Below, one piece after another: positions 1 through 5,532 of a stretch of 8,303 nt of DNA (position 1 is the first letter of the stretch; each line of letters starts with the position of its first letter). The notes below the pieces were generated by a model. It was not told where the DNA came from. It searched no databases and worked only from the letters and a program-made list of their open reading frames with translations. The stretch comes from Microbacteriaceae bacterium (GTDB lineage: Bacteria; Actinomycetota; Actinomycetes; Actinomycetales; Microbacteriaceae), in NCBI GenBank assembly GCA_947447385.1, contig CANFKN010000051.1, positions 1 to 8,303 of the forward strand, read 5' to 3'. A program made the position numbers and the translations under genes.

Positions 1-1
1 G

Positions 2-433
2 TCGGCGCGTTGGGCAGCAGAAGTGCAAAAACGCTTCAGCCCCGACACCGACAACCGCCTGGTGATTGCACTGCCAAACAGCGACACAGTGGCAGGCATC
101 TCAACCTCGCGCAGCCGCTTGAACTTGGCAACGATTCTTGACGAATGTCGTTCGGCAGGTGTCTCAACGTTTGTGATTGGCCCAACACCGAGTCGCATCG
201 CAACCCTCAACCGCGACATCGAACATTTGGCATCAGGGTTCGAAGATGTTTGCGCGCGCCGAGGCGTTTATTTTGTTGACTGCTTCAGACCGCTCGTTGA
301 CCACGAAGGCTTCAAGCACGAACTCGAGAACTCGCCCTCAGGTCACCCAGGCCAACTTGGCTATGGCCTAATGGCATGGTTGATTTTGAATCGCGGATGG
401 TTCGAGTGGCTCGGTCTTGAAGAGGTTGACTAG
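2..433 (+). CDS. SGNH/GDSL-type hydrolase, C-terminal part (cut by window start)
   Basis: The reading frame is open from base 2 with no stop before it, so the gene begins upstream and only the last ~143 codons are here. A GTG at 23 is in frame but has no reason to be the true start. Counting residues from that GTG, a hydrophobic strand followed by PNSD (18-21) sits where GDSL hydrolases carry the GxND block. VIGPTPSR (51-58) matches the usual GPP-type turn. SGHPGQLGYGLMAWLI (106-121) matches the block V His region (normally DxxHP followed by a helix), giving the catalytic His at 108; the usual Asp two to three residues earlier is not obvious (Ser/Pro there). The nucleophile Ser block would lie upstream of the window. 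Family members hydrolyse esters or acyl/acetyl groups; the substrate cannot be told. The stop codon is 4 bases from the stop of the convergent gene. Confidence 0.6.
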   Translation, partial: SARWAAEVQKRFSPDTDNRLVIALPNSDTVAGISTSRSRLNLATILDECRSAGVSTFVIGPTPSRIATLNRDIEHLASGFEDVCARRGVYFVDCFRPLVDHEGFKHELENSPSGHPGQLGYGLMAWLILNRGWFEWLGLEEVD

Positions 434-437
434 AGCT

Positions 438-1139
438 CTAACCAGCCGATTCTGCACCCGCCGGCTTTAACCTAGCTGCGATGATCCAAACCGCCCATGC
501 ACTCAAACATGCACTCTTCAAAAAGTATTTTCTGCGATTTTTGCCAGCCGCCGCTGCAAGATTTGCCACTTGGTTTGAAAGTGCGATGTGGCACAAAAGC
601 AAAGCCGTCAGTGTGCCGAGAAAGCCCAACAACCCGTCCATGAGGGCCGACATGTCAGAGCTCCAATCATTAAAAGTATAAAAAACGTGCACTGAGATAA
701 CGCTCAAAATAAGAAAGAACCTTGTCGCAAAAACTATTCTTTTTTCAGTTTTACGTGTGACTTTATCTTTCGGCAAAGCACGCATTTTTATAAAGCTTGC
801 AATCAAAAGAACTACAGTGGCTATGCCGGCTGCACCAAAGGCTATGCCGTCTCTGAAGTAGTACAGCGTGAGATCGCGCGCTCGATTGCCCCAGTGACCG
901 TTGCCTTCAGCCAAGCTCCAAATCTCAAGCCCTAAAAACAGAATGAACAGTAGCCATCCAACTACAGAGAGCCTCGCGAAAATCTTTCCCCTTGCAGTTT
1001 CTTTTGGCGAGAGGCCTGGCGACGGCTTCAAACCCTCGCGAATCCAACGCACTTGCTTCAGAATAAAGAAAGTTAGCGGTGCGCCAACGGCAAAGACGCC
1101 GATTAGCAGCAGATAAAAAATCCACAAGTCTTTCCACAT
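438..1139 (-). CDS. Six-helix membrane protein of unknown function, paralogue of the next minus-strand gene
   Basis: Encodes 233 residues from the ATG at 1139. I chose this ATG because it gives an N-terminus (MWKDLW then a helix) matching the start of the neighbouring paralogue, and a GGA lies about 9 bases before it. A GTG at 1172 would add 11 charged residues. Hydrophobic segments lie near residues 6-29, 55-75, 100-117, 137-155, 167-187 and 203-221, predicting six membrane helices. The last two helices flank a conserved block: HI at 184-185, VANLAA 191-196, G199, R202 or R203, YF 205-206, WII 218-220 and a short KPAGAE tail. The same block occurs in the protein encoded at 1283-1954. I do not recognise a named family and assign no function. 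The gene is A+T-rich relative to aroA/rsgA (bases 661-780 are about one third G+C by hand count). Its stop is 4 bases from that of the convergent hydrolase gene. Confidence 0.75.
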   Translation of the reverse strand: MWKDLWIFYLLLIGVFAVGAPLTFFILKQVRWIREGLKPSPGLSPKETARGKIFARLSVVGWLLFILFLGLEIWSLAEGNGHWGNRARDLTLYYFRDGIAFGAAGIATVVLLIASFIKMRALPKDKVTRKTEKRIVFATRFFLILSVISVHVFYTFNDWSSDMSALMDGLLGFLGTLTALLLCHIALSNQVANLAAAAGKNRRKYFLKSACLSAWAVWIIAARLKPAGAESAG

Positions 1140-1193
1140 AATTGCCCGTCCATATCGTGCCTTCACCCCCACCGGTTGAAGGTCTTAGGCGAA

Positions 1194-1222
1194 AGTCTAT
1201 TGGTGCAATTCACGATTGATAA
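1194..1222 (-). promoter_or_regulatory. Candidate housekeeping promoter for the 438-1139 gene
   Basis: Read on the minus strand, TTATCA (1222-1217) is followed after 17 bases by TAGACT (1199-1194). These match 4 of 6 bases of TTGACA and the TANNNT pattern of actinobacterial -10 boxes. Transcription would start near 1187, giving a leader of about 48 bases to the ATG at 1139. It lies downstream of the putative terminator of the previous gene, so the second paralogue could be transcribed on its own. Confidence 0.35.
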
Positions 1223-1231
1223 GTAGCAAGA

Positions 1232-1275
1232 AAAGGCTACCCGCTGCCCCTAGGTGCGAGCCTGAGAGGGGCGGC
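1232..1275 (-). terminator. Candidate intrinsic terminator after the 1283-1954 gene
   Basis: Eight bases after the TAA at 1283-1285, the minus strand carries GCCGCCCCT (1275-1267) and AGGGGCAGC (1251-1243), which pair over 9 positions with one G-U. An inner AGG/CCT pairing (1263-1261 with 1254-1252) is offset by a 3-base bulge. An alternative stem, GGCT...AGCC, ends directly at a TTTTCTT tract near 1235-1229. The T tract is about 8 bases beyond the first stem, so the exact fold is uncertain, but G+C-rich pairing followed by T residues right after a stop codon supports a terminator. Confidence 0.45.
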
Positions 1276-1282
1276 TAAGTTC

Positions 1283-1954
1283 TTACAGTGGTGATCCTCC
1301 ATTTAGGGTCGATTGCGTCGAAGTCTCTGCTGCCGGCTTGGGCTGGGCCTTGGCGATTACCCACAATATTGGAGTGCTAAATAACAATGCGAACCAAAAA
1401 TAGATACTGCGACTCTCGCCCTTATTAGCGGCAACGTTTGCAATGTGTTGAGCAAAACTGATGTGAAGCAGCAGTGCGGCTAGAACCACCAAAGCACCTT
1501 TGGGTAGGTCGCTAGAGCCATAGACGGCTAGGTCAACTCTTGACATTAGGGCTGCCACTATGATCAAAAAAAGTCCGATGATCAATGTGATTTGCGATGA
1601 TTTGAGCCTCTGCTCGGCTTTCAGCTGAGTCACTTTGGCCAAGAGCCCGACCGACAGCGCCAATGCACCAAAAACGCCGAGCCCGAGCAACAACCCAGGC
1701 GATTCGTTACTTGGATGCCCCCAGTTAGCAAACAGCTGCCATAGGTAATAGCCGAATGACGGCCATCCTAGAACAAAAAGCACTTGACTTGTCGCTAAGG
1801 CTTTCTTGCCAGGAACATCAGATTCGCTATTCTCAAGCCAGTTTTTTGGGTAAAGCCAAGCTAATTGATAACAGATCAGATAGATGGTTTGCGGCCCAAA
1901 CAAAAGACCCGGAACCACATCAAACACTATAAAAGCCTGCTGCTGCCAAGTCAC
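1283..1954 (-). CDS. Six-helix membrane protein of unknown function, paralogue of the 438-1139 gene
   Basis: Encodes 223 residues starting with GTG at 1954; a GGGAG Shine-Dalgarno sequence (1965-1961) sits 6 bases before it, which fixes the start well. Hydrophobic stretches near residues 8-31, 57-76, 86-105, 121-139, 152-170 and 184-202 predict six helices, spaced as in the 438-1139 product. The C-terminal block HI (164-165), HIANVAA (170-176), KGESR (178-182), YFW (185-187), WVIA (198-201), then PKPAAE aligns without gaps to that protein with about 16 identities in 47. The tail after residue 203 is polar and Thr/Ser/Gly-rich. The KG.SR..YF pattern before a last helix resembles short membrane-anchor modules seen in many small bacterial membrane proteins, but I cannot name a family. 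It lies downstream of sigR-rsrA in the same direction with a 96-base gap, so read-through under stress is possible but unproven. Confidence 0.8.
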   Translation of the reverse strand: MTWQQQAFIVFDVVPGLLFGPQTIYLICYQLAWLYPKNWLENSESDVPGKKALATSQVLFVLGWPSFGYYLWQLFANWGHPSNESPGLLLGLGVFGALALSVGLLAKVTQLKAEQRLKSSQITLIIGLFLIIVAALMSRVDLAVYGSSDLPKGALVVLAALLLHISFAQHIANVAANKGESRSIYFWFALLFSTPILWVIAKAQPKPAAETSTQSTLNGGSPL

Positions 1955-1960
1955 GAAACA

Positions 1961-2019
1961 CTCCCATAGCTAACGATGGGTGTGCTGTTACCCACCCGCC
2001 CAAAAGTTTACTGCGGGTG
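1961..2019 (-). promoter_or_regulatory. Chain of overlapping inverted repeats in the leader of the 1283-1954 gene
   Basis: Three perfect inverted repeats follow one another. In transcription order they are CACCCGC (2019-2013) with GCGGGTG (1999-1993), TGGGT (1994-1990) with ACCCA (1981-1977), and CCCAT (1980-1976) with ATGGG (1967-1963). Each neighbour shares bases with the next, so adjacent hairpins exclude each other. The last one takes in the GGG of the GGGAG ribosome site. The first has no T tract on either strand, so it is not a standard terminator. The second and third stems are only 5 bp with 8-base loops, so chance is a real alternative. Confidence 0.35.
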
Positions 2020-2038
2020 ATTAGAAAGTTGATGTAGC

Positions 2039-2063
2039 AAAAAAGGGCGACTAGGCGTGGTCG
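2039..2063 (-). terminator. Weak candidate terminator at the end of rsrA
   Basis: On the minus strand CGAC (2063-2060) and GTCG (2051-2048) flank an 8-base loop, followed by CCC and a run of six T (2044-2039). The stop codon TAG of rsrA lies across the loop and the second arm. The T run is good but the stem is only 4 bp (6 with a bulge), so termination would be leaky at best. Confidence 0.25.
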
Positions 2064-2299
2064 ATGCCGGCCTGCATCTTGCGAATGTTCTCGAGCACTT
2101 TTTCGGCGAGCTCTTGAGGCGGAACTTCACTGCAGGCGTCTTGAATCGAGTGGTTTACAAAGTTTTCTAGGTCGTAGTCAGTCTCACAGCTGTCACAGTT
2201 AGCCAAATGAGCCGTCACTTCAGCAACCTCTTGCGCGCTCAATTCGTTGTGCAAAAACTCGTGCACGTGACGCTTGGTCTCTTGGCAATCAAAAGTCAT
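2051..2299 (-). CDS. rsrA: Zinc-containing anti-sigma factor, RsrA/ZAS family (redox sensor for SigR)
   Basis: Encodes 82 residues, a little shorter than the ~100 of Streptomyces RsrA. Cys5, His31, Cys35 and Cys38 form the ZAS arrangement: an early Cys, then H-x3-C-x2-C. This binds zinc in the reduced state and, in known family members, loses it when a disulphide forms under thiol-oxidative stress, releasing the sigma factor. HVHEFLHNEL (11-20) matches the first helix. Cys56 corresponds roughly to the non-essential Cys pair later in RsrA. The rest is helical and soluble, with no membrane segment. The ATG overlaps the sigma gene's TAA by one base (TAATG), and a GGGAG site lies 6 bases upstream, so translation is coupled to its target sigma factor, as expected for a stoichiometric inhibitor. 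Redox control is inferred from the family. Confidence 0.9.
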   Translation of the reverse strand: MTFDCQETKRHVHEFLHNELSAQEVAEVTAHLANCDSCETDYDLENFVNHSIQDACSEVPPQELAEKVLENIRKMQAGIDHA

Positions 2300-3009
2300 T
2301 AGAGGCTCCCTGTTTCTGAGTCTTTAGAAGATTTTGCGGCTGGTTTCGGTGCAGTCACATAACCTTCTTGAATTGCATATTCTAAAAGTTTTTCGCGAAG
2401 CTTCTTCTTGCCTCGGTGCAGACGGCTCATCACTGTGCCCACCGGAATCTGAAGCTCTTCAGCGATAGTCGCATAAGGCATTTCGGCGATTACGGCTAGT
2501 TCAACAACCTGCTGAAACTCCCCCAGTTCACTCAGTGACTTCTTGATGATGTCTGCTGGCAAACGATCTAGAGCTTCAAGCTCGGCTGAGCGTGAAGACA
2601 TGCTAGTTAGCGAAGATGCCTCGCCCAACTGCCAGTCTTCAAACTGGTCGATGCTGACTTTGGCCTGGTCTTTAGCTTTTTTGTTGTAGCTATTGATTTG
2701 GGTGTTGGTCAGAATGCGAAAAATCCAAGCTTTTAGGTTTGTGCCCTGTTCAAACTGATCCCAAGCGTTGAACGCTTTAGCAAAAGTGTCTTGAACTAGA
2801 TCTTCGGCATCACTTGGGTTTTTAGTCCAGCGCAAAGCCATGCCATAAACCTGTGGCATTAGTGGAATCGCAAGCTGTTCAAATTCCAAAGCTCGTTGGG
2901 CAGGCGTTAACTTGCTCTTTTGGGCCTTTTCGCTAGGCGCTGCGACGTTTGATTGGGTGTTTGTTTGGGGGCTTTTTGCGCTGTTTTGGGCGCTATTGAC
3001 TTCACTCAT
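2299..3009 (-). CDS. sigR: ECF RNA polymerase sigma factor, SigH/SigR family
   Basis: From the ATG at 3009 the protein has 236 residues (Streptomyces SigR has 227). Residues 1-35 are polar, Ser/Gln/Asn-rich and probably disordered. Region 2 spans about 46-112 and includes YGMALR (55-60), NPSDAEDLVQDTFAKAF (64-80) and NLKAWIFRILTNT (91-103). DWQLGEA (125-131) and SAELEALDRLP (141-151) are hallmark stretches of the SigH/SigR group. Region 4 (about 150-212) carries the helix-turn-helix TIAEELQIPVGTVMSRLHRG (181-200). It directs RNA polymerase to thiol-oxidative and heat stress genes and is held by the anti-sigma factor encoded next to it. The start at 3009 has no Shine-Dalgarno sequence but has TAAACT 8 bases upstream, suggesting leaderless translation. 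In-frame upstream starts at 3069 (TTG after GGAGGT) and 3081 (ATG) would add 20 or 24 residues; see the SigR-type promoter. Confidence 0.93.
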   Translation of the reverse strand: MSEVNSAQNSAKSPQTNTQSNVAAPSEKAQKSKLTPAQRALEFEQLAIPLMPQVYGMALRWTKNPSDAEDLVQDTFAKAFNAWDQFEQGTNLKAWIFRILTNTQINSYNKKAKDQAKVSIDQFEDWQLGEASSLTSMSSRSAELEALDRLPADIIKKSLSELGEFQQVVELAVIAEMPYATIAEELQIPVGTVMSRLHRGKKKLREKLLEYAIQEGYVTAPKPAAKSSKDSETGSL

Positions 3010-3017
3010 TGGTTTTG

Positions 3018-3023
3018 AGTTTA
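3018..3023 (-). promoter_or_regulatory. Candidate -10 box for a leaderless sigR transcript
   Basis: TAAACT (read 3023 to 3018) fits TANNNT and ends 8 bases before the ATG at 3009, so transcription would begin at or next to the start codon. No recognisable -35 box lies 16-18 bases upstream (GGTGAG there), as is common for actinobacterial housekeeping promoters. The surrounding bases resemble those before aroA: GCTAAA, then a short spacer, then ACCAATG. Confidence 0.4.
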
Positions 3024-3068
3024 GCGTTGTCTTTTTGTAGCTCACCATTGAAGTGGCATAACTAGTCA

Positions 3069-3079
3069 AAGTGACCTCC
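3069..3079 (-). promoter_or_regulatory. Strong ribosome binding site for an extended sigR product
   Basis: GGAGGT (3079-3074) is an uninterrupted Shine-Dalgarno sequence 4 bases before a TTG (3069-3067). That TTG is in frame with sigR and has no stop before the 3009 ATG. The spacing is a little short. The ATG at 3081 overlaps the site and lacks its own. It is the only strong ribosome site in front of sigR and would add 20 residues. Confidence 0.4.
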
Positions 3080-3087
3080 ATCTGCGC

Positions 3088-3093
3088 TAAATT
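3088..3093 (+). promoter_or_regulatory. Candidate -10 box for a leaderless aroA transcript
   Basis: TAAATT fits TANNNT and lies 7 bases before the ATG at 3101, with no Shine-Dalgarno sequence between. The spacing places transcription start on or next to the start codon. No clear -35 hexamer is present upstream. Confidence 0.4.
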
Positions 3094-3095
3094 TG

Positions 3096-3121
3096 AACCA
3101 ATGTCTTCTCAAAGCTATTCC
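3096..3121 (-). promoter_or_regulatory. SigR-type promoter upstream of sigR (autoregulation)
   Basis: On the minus strand GGAAT (3121-3117, preceded by two further G) is followed by exactly 18 bases and then GTT (3098-3096). GGAAT-N18-GTT is the established consensus for SigR/SigH promoters in actinobacteria. The site points at sigR and lies within the first eight codons of aroA on the opposite strand. Transcription would start near 3089, upstream of the GGAGGT site and of both extended starts. Known SigR genes are autoregulated, which fits. Confidence is high because element, spacing, direction and gene agree. Confidence 0.75.
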
Positions 3122-4480
3122 CCAAACTGGTCTGCCCCTGTTGCTTCGCGACCTCTAAACGCTGTCGTGGCCCTGCCCGGCTCTAAGTCTTTGACCAACC
3201 GTGAACTAGTTTTGTCAGCTTTGGCGGCAGGCCCAACTCTGCTGACCGCGCCTCTGCACTCGCGCGATTCAGCTTTGATGATTGAAGCTCTGCGTTCATT
3301 GGGCGTTGGCATTGAAGTTTTGGCAAACGGAGACATCGCGGTCACCCCTGCGGTTTTGCGTGGCCCAGCCACCATCGACTGCGGTTTGGCAGGCACAGTG
3401 ATGCGCTTTGTTCCCCCATTAGCAACGCTGGCTGTCGGCGACATCGCTTTCGACGGCGACCTCGGCGCACGCCGCAGGCCAATGCACATCACCATCAACT
3501 CAATCAGGGCATTGGGAGTCGAAGTTATTGATGGCGAAAATGGCGGCCTCAAAGGCAGCCTGCCATTCACCATCAAGGCAACCGGTATGGTTCGCGGTGG
3601 CGAACTAACCATCGACGCCTCAGCCTCAAGCCAGTTCGTCTCAGGGCTGTTGCTCTCAGCGCCAAGATTTGAACAAGGCCTAACACTTCGCCACGAAGGC
3701 GAACACCTGCCAAGCCTCCCCCACATCGAAATGACCCTAGACACGCTAACCAAACGCGGCGTTCGGGTCAGCAACCCAACACCAACCGTATGGCGCGTTG
3801 AGCCAGGGGCTATCAGCGGCGGAACCATTGCAATCGAACCCGACCTATCAAACGCGGGGCCATTCTTGGCCGCCGCAATGGTAGCGGGCGGTTCGGTAAC
3901 CGTGCCAGGCTGGCCAGACTCAACAACCCAAGTTGGCGATGAGTTCGACGGCATTCTGCAGCAAATGGGCGCCCGCGTTGAACGCAGCGCCGCCGGACTA
4001 ACCGTGCACGCAGCGGCTAACGGCGAAATTCGCGGGCTCGACATTGACCTAGGAATTGGCGGCGAGTTGACGCCAGTGGTGGCCGCTCTTGCGGCTTTGG
4101 CCAGCAGCCCAACTCGCATTCGCGGTGTTGCTCACCTTCGCGGGCATGAAACCGACCGACTCGCAGCACTTGCCACCGAGATCAACCGCATTGGCGGCAT
4201 TGCCCGCGAAACTGCCGATGGTCTTGAGATTGACCCTGTAACCAACGGCCGAGATGGCAGTGGCCTGCGGGGTGCACAGTGGTTGAGTTATGAAGATCAC
4301 CGCATGGCTACCGCTGGCGCAATCATTGGTTTGCGAGTGCCAGGCATCGAAGTTGAAAACATTGGCACAACGGCTAAGACCATGCCAAACTTCACAGAAC
4401 TTTGGGCGAACATGATTGCCGGCTCTAATTCGGCAAGCGACGGCAGCACTGCTAACGCTGAGGGTGGCGCGACCGCTTGA
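3101..4480 (+). CDS. aroA: 3-phosphoshikimate 1-carboxyvinyltransferase (EPSP synthase)
   Basis: Makes 5-enolpyruvylshikimate 3-phosphate from shikimate 3-phosphate and PEP, the sixth step of the cytosolic shikimate pathway to aromatic amino acids. From the ATG at 3101 it has 459 residues, a normal length plus a short polar tail. Visible motifs in order: PGSKS (26-30, substrate phosphate/PEP site), CGLAGTVMRFVPPLA (94-108), DGDLGARRRPM (118-128), SASSQFVSGLLLSAP (174-188), GELTP (321-325, Glu322 in the place of the catalytic Asp of E. coli), RGHETDRL (347-354), YEDHRMA (397-403) and TTAKTMPNF (423-431). The CGLAGTV and GELTP forms are those of actinobacterial AroA such as the mycobacterial enzyme. 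A GTG at 3071 could add 10 residues but lacks a ribosome site; the ATG has a -10-like box at leaderless distance. The stop overlaps the rsgA start by 4 bases. Confidence 0.95.
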   Translation: MSSQSYSPNWSAPVASRPLNAVVALPGSKSLTNRELVLSALAAGPTLLTAPLHSRDSALMIEALRSLGVGIEVLANGDIAVTPAVLRGPATIDCGLAGTVMRFVPPLATLAVGDIAFDGDLGARRRPMHITINSIRALGVEVIDGENGGLKGSLPFTIKATGMVRGGELTIDASASSQFVSGLLLSAPRFEQGLTLRHEGEHLPSLPHIEMTLDTLTKRGVRVSNPTPTVWRVEPGAISGGTIAIEPDLSNAGPFLAAAMVAGGSVTVPGWPDSTTQVGDEFDGILQQMGARVERSAAGLTVHAAANGEIRGLDIDLGIGGELTPVVAALAALASSPTRIRGVAHLRGHETDRLAALATEINRIGGIARETADGLEIDPVTNGRDGSGLRGAQWLSYEDHRMATAGAIIGLRVPGIEVENIGTTAKTMPNFTELWANMIAGSNSASDGSTANAEGGATA

Positions 4481-5523
4481 GTTGGCTTTATGAGCCAGAG
4501 TCTGGCGCGCATGATTTAGATGAGTCTGATGTTCGCGTGCGCCCGAACCCTAAGGGCAACAAGCCTCGCACCAAGATTCGCCCTGACCACAAGTCTGCGC
4601 CAATCGGCATGGTGTTGGGTGTTGACCTTGGTCGCTATAACGTCTTGCTCAATGACGAACCGAGAACTATCACAGCGACTTTAGCTAAAGAGCTGCGCAA
4701 AGCTGGCGTTGCAGTTGGCGACCGAGTCGCCCTCGCCGGCGACACCAGTGAAACCGTCGGTGCCTTGGCACGCATTGTGCGAGTCGAACCCCGCACTAGC
4801 CTGTTGCGTCGCAGCGCCGATGACAGCGATCAGGTTGAGCGAGTAATCGTTGCTAACGCCGATCAGATGCTCATCGTGGTTGCAATCGCAAACCCTGAAC
4901 CTCGCACCCGCTTGATCGACCGCTATCTAGCCGCTGCCTTCGACGCTGGTTTGCACCCAATCTTGTGCATCACAAAAGTTGACCTCGCCGACCCTTCTGA
5001 GTTCTTGAAGAACTTCGACAACATGAACGTCGATGTTGTGCTTCACCGAAGCGACGAGCCGAGCCTTGACGAGCTGCACGAAATTTTGCGTGGTCACACT
5101 TCAGTTGCCGTAGGACACTCGGGCGTTGGCAAATCAACTCTCGTGAACGCGTTGGCGCCGACCGCAATGCGTGCCACTGGCCACGTGAACGCCGTCACAG
5201 GGCGCGGTCGCCAAACCTCCACCTCAGTTCGCGCCATCGCCCTTGATGATGGCTGGATCATCGACACTCCAGGTGTGCGCAGCTTTGGTCTCGGTCACAT
5301 CAAACCCGAAAACCTACTCCGCTCGTTCGAAGACCTCTACACAATCATCGAAACCTGCCCGCGAGACTGCAATCACACTCTCGATGCGCCTGACTGTGCG
5401 CTTGATGACGCGATAGCCGCTGGCACACTCGGTGCAGCCCGAGTTGATTCGCTGCGCCGCATCATGACGAGCTTAGACAGCGCAGGCGAAAACGAAGTTC
5501 GTCCACCGCGCGGCACGGCCTAA
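4477..5523 (+). CDS. rsgA: Small ribosomal subunit biogenesis GTPase RsgA
   Basis: A circularly permuted GTPase of 348 residues that acts late in 30S subunit maturation. An N-terminal basic segment (RPNPKGNKPRTKIRP, 22-36) typical of actinobacterial members precedes the OB-fold (about 42-105). The G motifs come in permuted order: TKVD (G4, 166-169), GHSGVGKS (G1, 213-220), GRGRQTST (G2 region, 242-249) and DTPG (G3, 263-266). Ligands for the zinc knuckle follow at Cys294, Cys298, His300 and Cys307. The start is TTG at 4477, overlapping the aroA TGA as TTGA. A later start would remove the conserved basic N-terminus, so TTG is preferred; GAGGG upstream is rather distant (12 bases), and re-initiation after aroA is likely. 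It is probably co-transcribed with aroA. Confidence 0.95.
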   Translation: MSWLYEPESGAHDLDESDVRVRPNPKGNKPRTKIRPDHKSAPIGMVLGVDLGRYNVLLNDEPRTITATLAKELRKAGVAVGDRVALAGDTSETVGALARIVRVEPRTSLLRRSADDSDQVERVIVANADQMLIVVAIANPEPRTRLIDRYLAAAFDAGLHPILCITKVDLADPSEFLKNFDNMNVDVVLHRSDEPSLDELHEILRGHTSVAVGHSGVGKSTLVNALAPTAMRATGHVNAVTGRGRQTSTSVRAIALDDGWIIDTPGVRSFGLGHIKPENLLRSFEDLYTIIETCPRDCNHTLDAPDCALDDAIAAGTLGAARVDSLRRIMTSLDSAGENEVRPPRGTA

Positions 5524-5526
5524 ATT
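5521..5526 (+). promoter_or_regulatory. Candidate -10 box for a leaderless hisN transcript
   Basis: TAAATT is identical to the box before aroA and lies 6 bases before the hisN ATG at 5533. Its first three bases are the rsgA stop codon. No Shine-Dalgarno sequence exists between the box and the ATG. No good -35 is seen, so this rests on position and on the repeat of the pattern in front of aroA and sigR. Confidence 0.35.
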
Positions 5527-5532
5527 AGAAAC

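Noticed and set aside
1140..1172. GTG at 1172 as the start of the 438-1139 gene
   Set aside because: The extension is charged and absent from the paralogue. The run of G near it overlaps the codons rather than lying at ribosome-site distance. It is not excluded.
1140..1282. Possible small gene or RNA in the gap between the two paralogues
   Set aside because: The interval is explained by a terminator-like hairpin and a promoter candidate. No start codon with a ribosome site leads into a convincing short frame.
3071..3100. GTG at 3071 as an upstream start for aroA
   Set aside because: It has no ribosome site, the added residues are not seen in the family, and the ATG at 3101 has a -10 box at leaderless distance.
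3115..4119. Long open frame on the minus strand opposite aroA
   Set aside because: It is antisense to an unambiguous aroA. Its translation is rich in Ser/Pro/Arg/Thr without helices or motifs, as expected from a shadow of a G+C-biased third position.
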